From Fistulifera solaris (Eukaryota > Bacillariophyta > Bacillariophyceae > Naviculales > Stauroneidaceae): 64,000 nt of DNA. The notes below the pieces were generated by a model, which was given only the letters and a program-made list of their open reading frames with translations, ran no database searches and was not told the origin of the DNA. Below are positions 1 through 12,261 of the stretch, piece by piece. Made by a program: the position numbers and the translations under genes. The stretch's first letter is position 1. Each line of letters starts with the position of its first letter. The stretch spans positions 124,001-188,000 of the forward strand of contig AP026162.1 in assembly GCA_030295235.1 (NCBI GenBank), given 5' to 3'.

Positions 1-3000
1 CATTTCTCGTTGAGCTACCGTTACCATTGACACACAAGCGAAGGCAATGGGGAAGAAGAAACTTTTCCACATATATAGCCAGTTGCGCAATACCTGGGAC
101 GGTACAGCTCGGAAGAGCTGTCACAATTCGTTGCCTGAAGGACTCTTGGGAGAAAGCGCTGTGGGACTGGCTGTCAACAGCGACCCCAGAATCCCTACTG
201 AGGTCTTCTAGAAACGTCGGGTTGACTTTGGCTTCATCTGACTTCAAAGGAAAGCCGAGAAACAATACAGCGACGCAAATCGTCGCTCTCAATTCAACGT
301 TTGACAAGAAAACAGATGGAATTCGATTGGTGGGGTCAACACCTTCAAACTTCCTAGCCTTTTCAATATCAGTATCCGGCTGTGAACCAGAAGATTGGGT
401 CTTCTTTTCTTCACCATTCAAGTCAACTTCCCGGCTCGTCATTCGTGACGCGCTCTGGACGTCTTCGGCACCATAGTAACGGAGATTTTCATTAATAAGC
501 AATTCTGCTGCGCAAGCTTCCCGAGCATGCACAAGTCCAGTTATAGCATAACGGGTTAAGTTCATAGGGACACCAATAGCGCGAAGATAGCGTGGAGCGT
601 CTGTTCCGTAGGCAACCTGGGATAGGTTGACACTAGCTGGACCGTAGCCATAGTCAGAACCGTCGTTTAAAGTACGGTGGGATGACCCAGATTGGTTGCT
701 ACCAATACCAATGCCTGAAAACTCGGGTGCGATTTCGGCGAGCTCAGGAGCAAACTCCGTGATGGCATCCTTATGAACACTAATCAAAGTCATTATATCT
801 GGCGATGTACTCCACAATGGATCAGATGAGGGCTCGTCCCACACTTGGGGATATACATTATCAGAGTAAGCCTCCTTTTCGACTGCATCAAGAATACAGC
901 GCAAACGAAAATCAAGTATTCTCGCATCAGGCATTGATAACAAGCGCTCTTCTTCTTCTTCATTGTCATTTTTGGAACCATCGACTTCGTCTGGCGCCAA
1001 GTCGCCGTCCGTCCTAGACGATTCTACCGGAACACGTCCTCGAGACAAAACCTTGTGCTCCTTGACAACCAGATCAGATTGCTCTTTCACAGCATCGTGG
1101 ACGCGCTTAATCAAGCGCGGGAGAGTTACAAAGTGGGAATCCGTCCCGTCAAACGCGAATGCATCTTCCACTTGTGTATCAGGCATTTCACTAATGACAG
1201 CTTCGGCTTCCGCCCCACCCTTACGTAGTAATGCGGCGTCCTCTTCGCGTTTTGACGCCGCTTTTGCCGCGGCAGCAACGGCAGCTTGTACTTCGAGCTC
1301 CGCTTTGATGCGAGCGGCTTCCAACGCATTATCAAAGACCCCTATGGCTGCAGAAGATGCTGTTCGGAAAATTTCTGCAGCGTCAATACTCGCCGCATCA
1401 GATTGGGAGACACAAGCAATTCGCTCCAAAAATGATAATTCAAAATCGTTGCGCATAGCTTCGTAATTTCCAAGACCATGGATAAACGAACCAACCAAAA
1501 GACTGATGTCGCAATCTCTGTCCCACCACGTAGCTGGTTCTTTGAGATTCAAACCCTTGTAGAAAGTCCCTACGATGAGCGAAAGCTCCTCAGTTGTAAC
1601 AAAGCGGGCTTTAAGGTCTGCATCGAGAGTTGCCAAATCTGACGAACTACATCCTCTTTTTCCGAGCGCTTCGTGACCTAGGGTACTTAAAATTGAGTCG
1701 AGACAGTCATTTATGAAGCAATTCAATCGCGAAAGTATCCCGATCCTCCTCAGAGAACGTAGAGCGGCGCCTTGGCGAAGCTCGGCAACAAAGGCTGGCT
1801 CCGTAATTATTAACGGTAACCTTAACTCCCGTTCAAGGTTTTCCACCTCCGATTGTGTTTGCAATGCTGTGCACACGGCATCGCAAACCCAATTCATCTC
1901 TTGAGCACTACTAAAGCCAAGCCACTCTCTCAGCAGCAAGCGTACATTTGAAGGAACATTTGTTCGCGAGTGAATGCTCAAAGCGACGGCGACCTGCAGG
2001 CCCAGTTGATATATAAACGCCCGCAGAAAGCTTTCAAGATCTTGAAGAGGAAGACCAGACAGGTTGGACTCGCTTCGCAATTTACAGAATCGAGCAAAAC
2101 CAAACCGTATCGTAGCGGCGATGGCGCGATTGCGCTGGGGAACTTCCCAAGCTTGTTTTAATCGTTCTAGCACAGGGTTCGCGTTCTCAGCTCTTTTCAA
2201 AGCCTGCAATCTCTCGTTCTTCTTTGATTTCTTAGGCTTTGGCTCAATAACCTCCTTGTCCTTGGCCTCCTTTGATATTCCAAGCGGAAGCCGCTTGATA
2301 GGCAAGGCGGGTTTGCTCAGCGAAACTTGTTGCTTTTCTGAGTTGATGATTTCCTGTTTCTTTTTGTCGCGTCGTTTCCTCTCCTTAATTTCTTGTTTCT
2401 TTATTTTCTGCTCAAGGCGGAGTCTCTCCTTTTCCTCCTTTTCCAATAATTTTTCTAGCGCTATCATATCCTTCTTTCGTTGTTCCGCTTCGGCTGTGTC
2501 TGCATGCGGATCGTAGACTTGGACCTGCTTTCTGCTTCTTTTGACTCCGTCGTCGAGCATCTGAGCGATATCCTCAGGGGTTTCTTCTTGTACCTCTAAG
2601 CCTACTGCTTTTGACCAAAACTCGGGGTCGTCGAGGTCGACGTCTTTCGTGCCATCATCAGTGTTGGCCACAAAACTTGCCTTGCTGAAACTTCCAAGTC
2701 CGCTACCCAAAGATGAAGTGGCAGAAGCTCCATACGTAACTTTACTCGAATGTTCAAGAAGCTGATCAATATCTGTTTCCATGAATCTTTCTGCTTCAGT
2801 GTCATCTTCATCTCGAAACACATCATATGCTCCTTTTTTCAGCAGCTCGTCAATCTGCTTCGCTTGTGCTTCCTTGTCACTTTTCTTTTCGATTTATCTT
2901 CGCCCTCTTCGCTTTGTTCTCTACTTTGGGACATAACTGCCCTTTCCAATCCAAGCTTTAAACTAGCGCTGTGAAACATGTGCATTTCGTACGTTTTCGC

Positions 3001-6000
3001 GGTCAACAGTCTTTTCAAAATGCATACATTAGTGGGAGGCATTACGTGCACGTCTAATTGGTGATGACGGGCAACTTACCGGTACACACGAACAGCCCTC
3101 GTTTGGCCGATACGATGGGCTCTCGCCATAGCCTGCAAATCGTTTTGACTTTCGAAAAGAGTGTACCTGTCAGTCTCTGATCGCTTGATACGGTAAATAT
3201 GCGTCGTTCACTTACGGATTCCAGTCGCTGTCAAAGATGATTACTACATCAGCAGCAGTAAGATTCAAACCAAGTCCACCAGCTCTTGTGCTCAGCAACA
3301 TGACAAAGCGCTGAAAAGATTTCTTCGTAAATCTATCCACGGCGTGTGTGCGAGATGAAGATGAAGTTGAACCATCGAGTCTCTCGTAGCGATACTTCTT
3401 TATTCTTAATAGCTCCTCCAATAAATCAAGCACGCGGACCATCTGGCTGAAAATCAATACTTTGTGACCGCCGTCGAAAAGTTTTTGTAAAAGTTTTTCC
3501 ATTAGAACCATTTTCCCTGATGACTTTATCAGTTGCTCCCCAAAAAGGCGCGAATAGTCTACAATAGTCGGTTCTCCGTCATTGTCGGCAGCGCTCTTCA
3601 TCTTCGCCGCAGCCTCTGCCAGAATGCGGTCTTCTGCTCCTTTGATCAGATATGGGTGATTGCAGCACTTTCTTAATTCCATCATCACATTCATCAGGCT
3701 AGGAGCGTTACTAGGTTTTGCCCCTCGGAACAAAAAAGATGTGTTGCGCTCGTAGATCGCCTTGTAAAACGTCTTTTGAATCGGTGTTAGCGACACTTCC
3801 AGAATTGTTTCTTCTTTTGGTGGAAGTGATTTCTCTACATCCTCTTTTACGCGACGTAGTAAATACGGCTTGAGGAGCGAGTGGAGTTCATTGACTTGCT
3901 CTGCATCCGTCATTTCTCCAAACTTTTCAAGAAATGATTCCTTATCAGAGAAAACGTCAGGATTTGCAAAACTAAGGAGCGCCCATAGCTCCTCTGTCGC
4001 GTTTGCGATCGGAGTGCCTGTGAGCAGAAGGCAGAAATCGCGAGGCACATTTGCGAGCTGTTCAAACAAACGAGATTTTGAATTCTTCAAGCGGTGAGCT
4101 TCATCCACAATCAGTGCTTTCCACTTGATTTTGGATATCATATGTACGTCTTTCAGAATCACTTCGTAAGTTGTAATCAAAACATGGAACTTTGTGACAT
4201 GTTGCTTTTTCAGTTTTATGGCATCCGGACGGGGAATGAACTGGTCGGTGAAATAAAACTCGTGCGCTACCAAAAACTCTCTAGCGTCAGCTGATCCATG
4301 GTACAATAAAACATTCAAATCGGGTGCCCAAGACATGAGCTCAGATTGCCATTGACCAACCAAAGACAATGGCGCAACAATCAGGAAAGGAGCGCGGACC
4401 TGCGTTGCAGACTGAGTCTGTAATTCACGGAGAAACGCCGCTGACTGAATCGTTTTTCCAAGACCCATCTCGTCTGCCAAAATGCAGGATCTTTTGTTCC
4501 ACCAATTAAACAACAGCCAATTAACGCCTTCAAGTTGGTATCCTCTCAATCTGAACCCCTTACTAGTTCCATCGTCTTCGTCGTCGGCTGGTTTCAATAT
4601 TGTACCGTCATTATTCATAAGCAGTCTCGGTCGGCTTGAAATCCCATATTCCGCTGATTCTTGAAGTTTGCGGAACTCGCGAATATGAGGATGAGGTAGC
4701 TCTCTGTAGTCATTGGGTGGCTTTTGACGATACCAAAAGTCTTCGGCTTCGTCTACAGCATCGCGCTTGATGTCACGCCAATACTCCCACGTCATTTCAG
4801 TAAAAGGCATTCCTTTCCACTTGACAACATACCTTACATTGTCTTCTGGATCCCAAGGGATGTCGTTTTCTAAATCTACGTCCTTGACCAAATGTTGGTA
4901 AAGAGTCTCCTCGGACACTTTGATCGCTTCGGAATCTTTCTTTTGTAAAGTCTCTTGCTCCTCGATCAAATTTGCTGCGCGTTGTTTAGCTAGAACACTC
5001 ATGTCCATCTCATTTTCATCGCACGCGGTGATCCGTTCAATCTCCAAACAGTCTCCACCAAAATATTCTTCGGCAGGTTCCAAAAACTGACCATGCATCT
5101 GTGTTGTCGATTCACGATCCGCTAGCATTATCGATTTCCAATTCAGACCAATGCTTGCTTCTTGTTCCTGGTAATAGCGACGAATCTTGTTGCGAGCGGT
5201 ACTGTTGTTGGATGAATCCAGCCGTATCACGTCGTCAGCCCGTTCCCACGAACAATGCAAATGAGAACGTCCGCGCCACTTGATGAGAAGGACTTCCTCC
5301 TTCTCGTCCGTCACCTCATACGTCCAATGACTTGGGTCTTGTGCAGCTTTCAAAGCTTGCAGAACGGGACAATGTGTAGGGTTGATTCGCGACAACTCCA
5401 TCCGTTTCGCAGGATCCGTCCAAATCGATTTGGCCTGAAGCGCACGAGTCTGGAGAGCGAGCGCATCCGAGTGCTCAAACAATACGGTCGGTTCCGGGGC
5501 TTTGAGAGTGGTTTTCCGCCGCACTTTGAATCCACACACTTTGTCCAGTACCCATATATGCAGGAATGATTCGTTGGAGTACCATAGCGTCGAGGGTATT
5601 CCGGGCGGCGGGGCATCCGTTGCAGGATCAAGTGCGGGCACCACTGTGACCGAGACAGACGATCCTTCCATAGTTGGATCCAGAGAAGCCGCTTTTGGTT
5701 TTTTCGGAGGAAGCAGTTCCATCATGGCTTGCTCTTCTTCTGAATCGGTGTCTTCCAGATAAATGGAACGAGGACGTTTTTGATTTGTCGTCCGCACAGT
5801 GTTTGTGCGCGCGGCTCGGGATCGACTCGCAGCATCTATTGACAAAGAAGGCGAATCGGATCGAGGGAATCCTTCACTCAAATTCAATCCTTTCGTTCGT
5901 ATGACTAATATCAAAGGCTGCTCACTTTTCACACGAATCCGCTTGGGTGGTTTGCGTGGTTCTTCCTCCAGTAAAGAACTCGAATTCGAGGTACGTCTCA

Positions 6001-6307
6001 CGACGGGATCATTCGAAGCACTGGACTCAGGTCGAACCACTTCTGCGGCCCTGCTTTGCAATGCATTATCGAACGATGAGGAAGGACGTCGAGGAATGGG
6101 TGCCTCTAAACTGACTGTACTTCTGGATGGGTTCATCTGTGGTGGTCGGCTAGAAGTCGACGTTGAAGTATGACGAGGTATCGGAGCATCGATAGCTGCC
6201 GAAGCAGACGGTCTGCGCGGGATGGGCACGTCTAGATTAGGCGGTGGGAGACGTTTACGAGGGATGGCGCCCATCATGTCGGAAGACTTGCTTTCGTCTG
6301 GATTCAT
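1..6307 (-). CDS. CHD-family chromatin remodelling ATPase (CHD6-9/kismet-like), cut by the left edge
   Basis: Nuclear SNF2-type helicase that moves nucleosomes. The start is taken at 6307 (MNPDESKSS); the upstream Met at 6373 only adds a hydrophobic stretch. The N terminus repeats a P-I-P-R-R-type motif four times. A split chromodomain pair follows (about residues 330-400 and 490-545; key stretches IKWRGRSH and VVKWKGMP). The ATPase has DEMGLGKT (about 613), VDEAH (about 734) and the C-lobe STRAGGLGLNL. Two GT-AG introns, 3149-3215 and 3011-3079, rebuild the DWNPQNDLQAMARAHRIGQ block. Downstream come IDELLKKGAYD and SLLVGSFIHGLGNYEAMRND, which match the post-helicase region of CHD6-9. The frame changes near 2893-2895, where one more base in a T run (A on the coding strand) restores it; the frame then stays open to base 1. 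CHD family is secure from motifs; the CHD6-9 subgroup is inferred from the C-terminal blocks. Confidence 0.9.
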
Positions 6308-7361
6308 CTTGCCTTTGATGCACGAAAACAACGTGAGCGCGACGTTTGTAAAGCCTATCAGCCAGAGCAGCAAGTTCTACGGAGCAACAACAACCGCAAC
6401 AACTCACCGTGACGTGATATTTGTCTGCGCTCTTGCTAGCAAGCAAAGGTGACTGCAGAATCGATGATCAAGGCACAAGTGAACGAATGAGGAGTCGTCG
6501 ACAAAAAATGATAATTAGAGAGCAACAATGTCGAATCTTAGGAATTGAGAGAGCAGCTTCTCCTCAATAGCGTAAGGATGCATGTGATCTGCATTGCTGC
6601 GGACGTTCGCCGCTGCGTATCTGCCGTACATGTTTTACGAAGAAGATTTTTCTCTGGGCATCCGTCATGGTCGCCGAGGCCCGAGGCTGGGCGGCGTTTT
6701 GTCCGCACGTGAAATCCGGAAAAAATGCTCTCAATCAATCAGTATAGTATGACCCAGCGGTACTTATTGCAAATGACGTGGATACGTTTCGTACTTAATG
6801 AATAAGTAGACACTTCGACATACTATTATTTACTATCTTGCGAAATGTTAGATTACGCGGCAGGCGGCTGGATGACTGGTGACTCATCTCTAATGCAATC
6901 CCGGAAAAGCCCTTATCCTTATACGGAGTAAATAAATAATCAACTTTAGTATTGGGCCAGCTAGTAAAATACTTTCGTCGTGAATTCCTGCTAAATCGTT
7001 ATGCGTGCATTCTGATTTCACTGGTCCTGTCATTTTTCATTATTGGTTACTGATGTTGGTGCATTTATTGAAATGAGAAACGGGCCGCCAGGATTTCAGA
7101 AAGCGAGGATATCACAACACTTTTCCGCCTCACCGGCGTGCGCATTATCAAACTCAAAACCTTGCTCAAGGTCAATACGATGTGATAAATACGAGAAAGA
7201 TAGAAAACGACAAGGTACGCTTCACAATGTTATGTTTACATTATCGACAACACCCTCCGGACTTCAAGGCGGAAATACCAACCTTGTCAAGCTTGTAAAT
7301 GCGTGACAACTGCTGCACGGCAGCACAAAGCAAATTCTGAATAATTATACATCTCGTAAGA
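6308..7361. other. Intergenic region, no gene recognised
   Basis: This holds the 5' region of the CHD gene and the 3' flank of the ankyrin gene. A GT...AG pair just upstream of 6307 could be a leader intron of the CHD gene. Only short, unconvincing reading frames occur, and no RNA gene or repeat was seen. Confidence 0.5.
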
Positions 7362-8054
7362 TCACGACGTCTCATTCTCCACCTGCTCATTATCTCGGAA
7401 ATTGTATTCAACTTCCATGCCATTTTCCATGAATACCTGCATGATCTTCATATTTCCAGTCCGATAGGCGACAGAAATTGGAGAGTACGCCTGGTAATTT
7501 CCACTTTCATCCTTCCACTTATCTAGATCATATCCTTTCTCCAATAGTTCTTTCACTTTATCCAAGTCACCCTCTCTTGTCGCTTTCATCATGATTTCAT
7601 CTTCATCACCCTCCAAATTTTTGTATAAATCCATGCTTTGCATGAGAAACTCGACAACTTCCTTGTGTCCTCCTTCTCTTGCCAAGTCCAAACCATCTTG
7701 ACTAGGAGATGCGCCCAGGTCGACCAGTGATTTCACCAAATCCAGCTGGCCGGTCCAGCCCGCCCAATCCAGTGCCGTGTATTCGCTGTCATCCTGTTCG
7801 TTCATGCCCCAGCCATGATCGATAAAAGTTCGAACCATATCACTGTAACCGAAATCAACGGCAATAAATATGGGAGCATTCTTGCATTCTTTCCCGTCCT
7901 TGTCGTTCCAAGTAATAGGTATTCGAAAATCGTACCCGTTCTTTAACAGTTCATTGACTGCGTCCAAGTCACCGCCGACGCAGGCTTTTGCCATGGCGAG
8001 TTGATGCTCTGGTGTTGTCATGATGTTAGTTGCGATAGATTCAGTGGATTTCAA
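7362..8054 (-). CDS. Ankyrin-repeat protein
   Basis: A single-exon protein of 230 aa made almost entirely of ankyrin repeats, probably five or six. Repeat-like helices are visible as AKACVGGDLDAVNELLKNG, IFIAVDFGYSDMVRTFIDHG, ALDWAGWTGQLDLVKSLVDLG, REGGHKEVVEFLM, KATREGDLDKVKELLEKG and SVAYRTGNMKIMQVFMENG. There is no signal peptide or membrane segment, so a cytosolic or nuclear protein-binding role is likely, with no partner apparent. A second Met at 8021 (MTTPEHQLAMAK) is an equally good start, because the first repeat begins just after it. The protein is very acidic and lacks any fused catalytic domain. The fold is clear; the specific function cannot be told. Confidence 0.8.
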   Translation of the reverse strand: MKSTESIATNIMTTPEHQLAMAKACVGGDLDAVNELLKNGYDFRIPITWNDKDGKECKNAPIFIAVDFGYSDMVRTFIDHGWGMNEQDDSEYTALDWAGWTGQLDLVKSLVDLGASPSQDGLDLAREGGHKEVVEFLMQSMDLYKNLEGDEDEIMMKATREGDLDKVKELLEKGYDLDKWKDESGNYQAYSPISVAYRTGNMKIMQVFMENGMEVEYNFRDNEQVENETS

Positions 8055-8191
8055 TGATAAAATAATTAATCATCCCCTGCGAGAGAAATAATCGAAAGAT
8101 CAAAAGGAGGAGCTTTTCGAAAACGATCGTTCTATTTTTGCGGTAATCAAGGGGGCGCGCGAAAAGTGCGCGCGACGGTCGACAGATCCCG

Positions 8192-8240
8192 GACTGAAAT
8201 GCAGTCGTGAGAAAAAGTAATCTACACTTTCAGCTAAAGT
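8192..8240 (+). repeat. Dispersed palindrome-headed repeat, copy 1
   Basis: It starts with the 5-bp inverted repeat GACTG/CAGTC around aaatg, then gtgagaaaaagtaatc and a tail resembling acactttcagctaaagtaa. The same order of head and tail recurs at 8400 and 14746. Confidence 0.6.
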
Positions 8241-8399
8241 AAATACGGACGAGAGCGATTTGCAAGGGCATTTGATAAGCAATCGAACATTGCTGCTGAC
8301 AATAATATTATTTTCTCAATCGCTCATACTTGTGCGGAAGAAGCGAATGGGCATGAAAGATAGTATTGGTCATCCGATTGCGAAGAAATACTAATTCAT

Positions 8400-8450
8400 G
8401 ACTGAAATGCAGTCGTGGATAAAGCGGATAACACTTTAAGCCATAGTGGT
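8400..8450 (+). repeat. Dispersed palindrome-headed repeat, copy 2
   Basis: The GACTG-aaatg-CAGTC head is followed by gtggataaagcggataaca and a ctttaagccatagtgg-like tail. It is about 210 bp from copy 1 in the same orientation. Confidence 0.6.
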
Positions 8451-8613
8451 TAGTGTTGTTGACGACCATCAAGGCTTTTCGACAGCTGCAGAAGATGTAG
8501 GATGTACGTTCTTGATAACCTTAATTTATGTACAGACTGAAATCTCGAGTAACATGTAGTATCAACAGAACCCGCAAACTCCTTGCTTCGTCACACGACA
8601 ACTGAGTATCTTT

Positions 8614-10673
8614 TTACAATTCCAATTGGTCCTTTCTCGGCTCTCCACTCAATAGTTTATCTTGCATTTGTAGCAATTCCGCGTATCGACCACCTTTCTG
8701 CACCAACTCAGTGTGGGTACCGTGCTCGACGACTTGTCCTTCGTGCATGACCCAGATCTCATCACAATCCTGAATGGTACTGAGGCGATGAGCAATCAAC
8801 AAAGTGGTTCGACCTTCAGCGGCTTGCTTGAGATTCTCCATAATATCCCATTCCGTTTGACTGTCCAACGACGAAGTCGGTTCGTCGCACAAAAGAATCG
8901 GTGCATTGGGTTTCAGAATGGCCCGCGCAATAGCCACCCGTTGTTTTTCACCTCCACTTAACTTCAAGCCACGCTCTCCAACTATTGTATCGTACTGGTT
9001 GGGAAACTGCATAATCGTGTCGTGTAAATGTGCTTTCCGTGCAGCTTCCATGACCTGTTCATGCGTTGCCTCCAAATTGCCATAGTGAATATTGTAGTAA
9101 ATGCTTTCATGGAAGAGCACCGTGTCTTGGGGAACTACCGCAATGGCCTTTTGCAGCGATGCGCGCGTCAATTCGGTTTGCACATTGTATCCACCGACTG
9201 TAATATTCCCTTGTTGGGGATCGTAAAACCGATAAAGGAGGCGTAGTATGGTACTCTTCCCGCAGCCGGAAGACCCGACAATGGCCACAGTCTTGCCTTG
9301 CGGAATTTCCAGCGTAGCACCTTTCAAAATGGCGCGATCTTGGCTACTGGGATACTGAAAATGAACATTCTCAAATCGAATGGTGTGACCCATTTGCAAC
9401 GGATTATATTCTCGAGCGCTCTCATGATCGGGAGCAATAGACGATGGTTTCGTATCCGCCAATTGGAACATGGCTTCCATATCAATGAGTGATTGTTTGA
9501 TTTCTCGATAAACGGAACCAATGAAAAGAGCGGAATCGACAATTGAAACAACAGTCCGTTCACCAAAACCAAATCTCCCACGGAAGCCGTTCCATCGACA
9601 ATTTGCTGGGATGTCAAGTACATGACACCACCCAATCCTGCACTGAAGATTGCCGCCTGACCGAAATTCAATAAGCTCAATGACGTTTGTGCCTGTAAAG
9701 CAGCTTTTTGATATCCGCGCAAACTCTCTTCGTAGCGTTCTCCTTCTCGTTTGGCGTTGTTAAAGTATTGCACCGTTTCGTAATTCAACAAACTATCGAC
9801 AACTCGACCGGATGCTTGACTTTCCAATCGATTCATATCCCGACGAAATTGTGTTCGCCACGATGTGACACCCACGGTGAAGGCCGTATACGCCGTGACG
9901 GTGCCCAATGCGACGATCGCTTGGGCACTCCCAAACTGATAGGCCAACAACCCGGTGACCAAGCTGACCTCCAACAAGGTCGGTATGACATTGAAGACAG
10001 CCGCATTGAGTAAAAATGAAATACTCCGCTGTCCCCGATCGAGTATTCGACTAAGTTGTCCGGTATTTCTCGACAAATGAAATTGCAAATCGAGTTGTTG
10101 ATGAACGTGATCAAAGACGGTGCGTCCCGTGTGTCGAATGGCATCTTGTGCGACAACGGCAAAAACCGCATTCCGGAACTCCTGAAATCCCACCGCCGCA
10201 GCACGACTCATCCCGTATCCCAGCAACAAAGAAATAGGGACGATGGCGACATCTCCCGTGGCTGCTGTAGTCGTCACATCAAGGGCATCGACCAAGTGCT
10301 TGAAAAGATAAGGAACTTGAATATTGACCGCTTTTCCAGCGACCATGAGCCCTAACGAAATGACTACTCGTCGCTTGTTCTCTTTGGAACGTTCAGGATC
10401 GTCTGTAGGAGTAATATTTTTGGAAAGCGTCTTCCATATTCTCCATTGCAAGTTTCGTTCCGAAGATGATTGTTCTTCAATCTCTGGTTTGATGACGGTA
10501 GACGGTTGCGTTGTATTTGTGGTGGTGGCTGAAAACGCGCGTGTTGCGTATTTTAAGATGCGAAAGTCGCCTGATAGCGTAGAACCAAGAGGTTGTCGCG
10601 AAGGAAGCGAACGCATCCATGAGAAAGAGGACGCACGGCACGAACGAATCGCTATCATTCTTGCTGTTTCCAT
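8614..10673 (-). CDS. Mitochondrial ABC half-transporter, ATM1/ABCB7 type
   Basis: Inner-membrane exporter of the glutathione-linked sulfur species used for cytosolic Fe-S assembly (known role of the family). The N terminus, from [13 protein letters not shown] to about residue 45, is basic and lacks acidic residues, like a mitochondrial presequence. A transmembrane domain follows that carries the family hallmark [10 protein letters not shown]. The nucleotide-binding domain shows GSSGCGKST (Walker A), [12 protein letters not shown] (Q loop), [16 protein letters not shown] (signature), [12 protein letters not shown] (Walker B) and IAHRLSTI (H loop). The total of about 686 aa is normal for a half-transporter. 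The frame breaks at 9524-9527 between the two domains; one extra base in that A run (T on the coding strand) gives [19 protein letters not shown], the expected junction. The gene is divergent from the unknown gene at 11160. Confidence 0.92.
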
Positions 10674-10835
10674 AACTAATCTTTCAGTCCGCCAGTCAAT
10701 GAATCAGTTTGATCATTTCTTGTCTTTCGTATGCTTTATCGTTCGATTGCGTTCGCACAATTTTGAACAGTTGCTGAACATTGAGAGGAAATGCTTCGAT
10801 GCTGTTCCTTTTCGCAGTGCAGATTGCGGAGATAA

Positions 10836-11032
10836 GCGTACCCAGAAAATGTGGGGGAGGGTTGTTTACACGTAACCAGAAAATGTGAGCGAGTGGTGTT
10901 ACACTTACCCAGAAAATGTGTGTGTGTGGTGTTACACGTACCCAAAATATGTGGGAGTGTGTTGTTTACACGTACTCAGAAAATGTGGGGGTGGGGTGTT
11001 TACACGTACCCAGAAAATGTGGGTATGTGGTC
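10836..11032. repeat. Array of short palindromes, about 33-34 bp period (array 1)
   Basis: About six tandem units of the form acgtacCCAGAAAATGTGGg followed by a GT-rich spacer and tttacac, beginning near 10839, 10872, 10905, 10939, 10973 and 11007. Each core pairs CCCA with TGGG around GAAAATG. It lies between the divergent starts of the ABC transporter (10673) and the unknown gene (11160). The core is shared with the arrays at 13141-14235 and 56395-56605. Confidence 0.85.
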
Positions 11033-11159
11033 AAGCTATCATAGGAAATGTGTGCTGGGTGCTGGGCATGCGGCGTCGTCTCGTCGTCCTTTTATAGAGG
11101 CCGGATGATGCATCCCATTCATCGACTGCTACAAACACACCACACAAGCACACTAAACC

Positions 11160-12062
11160 ATGGAAAACAAAGCCGCGAAAGAACTCTGGAAGCAACCCAT
11201 TCAAGAAACAGGAAGCTTCATACCCGATAGCAAGACGGCAACGGGGCCTTCGTTCGTCACGACGGCCGAAACGACCGCGATTGCGGCCAAATACAACGGC
11301 ACTGTGTTGCAATTTCTGGACAGTAACAACAATAGTGAGTTGGTATTCGAAGATACGTTCGCTCGGAAAGTGGGATATACGGGAAGAGCACCGGATGGGA
11401 CGTTTGTTCGACGTTGTCAACAAAAACACGGTAATGGGTTGAATGTATGGTATTTGTATCGGACGACTCCCATCCTAGACAATCAAACTCCATCTTTCAT
11501 TGTGCCGGCGAGCGAGTTGGCCGTTAAAGAGAAGTCCGAAACATCATCGGCGGCTACACCATCCACAGAAAACGTCACCGAAAGTGAGGAAGGAACGACG
11601 GAGGCGACCGATAACGACAAGGAGACTGCAGCCAACGATATCACCACCACAACAGCCGAAGACGAAATTATCAACCTGTACTTGTACGCACGCATCATTC
11701 CAGTCCGTGGAACAAGTGGAACGGCATCGTATGTCATTTACAGTACGGTCAAAGGCATTGACGCGGATTGTCGCGAATCCGGAGCTGGCTTTCTCTGGAA
11801 GGATGTTTACAAAGTCGTCAAAATCCCGCAATTTCAGTACGCGGCGCTCATTTTGGATATTTCGGAATATTCCAGCAAAATTGTAGGCAAATCTCAACAA
11901 ACGAGTGCACTCGATGTGCGTCCGACATTTACATTGGCCGCCGGAGTCGATGTGCCGGCCGTAATTGCCTCGTGCGTGCCATTGTTGCCGGAAGGTTCGA
12001 AAGTGTGGCTGGGAGCGAGCTTGGCATCGGATCTATCTGGTATGTTGGCGGCGGCCTTGTGA
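11160..12062 (+). CDS. Uncharacterised 300-aa protein
   Basis: An intact single-exon gene whose family I do not recognise. It has two structured parts joined by an acidic Ser/Thr-rich linker (about residues 120-165, many E, T and D). The N-terminal part includes VLQFLDSNNNSELVFED and NVWYLYRTTP. The C-terminal part includes INLYLYARIIPV, YVIYSTVKGID, YAALILDIS and DVRPTFTLAAGVDVPAVIASCV. The alternating beta-strand pattern and the DVRPTFTLAAGVDVPA ending faintly recall tubby/LURP-one-like barrels, but this is only a guess. No signal peptide or membrane helix is seen. The ATG at 11160 is the first in frame and follows an A/C-rich leader. The neighbouring ABC transporter is divergent and may share a promoter. 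Confidence 0.7.
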   Translation: MENKAAKELWKQPIQETGSFIPDSKTATGPSFVTTAETTAIAAKYNGTVLQFLDSNNNSELVFEDTFARKVGYTGRAPDGTFVRRCQQKHGNGLNVWYLYRTTPILDNQTPSFIVPASELAVKEKSETSSAATPSTENVTESEEGTTEATDNDKETAANDITTTTAEDEIINLYLYARIIPVRGTSGTASYVIYSTVKGIDADCRESGAGFLWKDVYKVVKIPQFQYAALILDISEYSSKIVGKSQQTSALDVRPTFTLAAGVDVPAVIASCVPLLPEGSKVWLGASLASDLSGMLAAAL

Positions 12063-12261
12063 GTTGACAAAAATGTGGGAATGATAGATACGGGACTTGG
12101 CGATGAATACTAAAGATGCTAGAATACATGACATAGAAGTAATTTAAGACACGGCAGCTCTAACCGACAACACATGAGTCTTTTATGAAAGTAGTGGCTT
12201 TCTTGTAGTCTAACAAAACTGCACGTGATAGGTTAGAAGATCTCACCGTTATTCTTTACTC

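Larger units (their letters stand above)
8055..8613. other. Intergenic region with two copies of a small dispersed repeat
   Basis: No gene was recognised. The stretch contains two copies of a roughly 50-bp repeat headed by a GACTG-aaatg-CAGTC palindrome (8192-8206 and 8400-8414), each followed by a conserved acactttnagcnatagt-like tail. A third copy lies near 14746. Confidence 0.55.

Noticed and set aside
2839-3051. A stop that would end the CHD protein just after the helicase
   Set aside because: The conserved IDELLKKGAYD block continues at once in the next frame and remains open to base 1; one missing base in an A run (coding strand) explains it.
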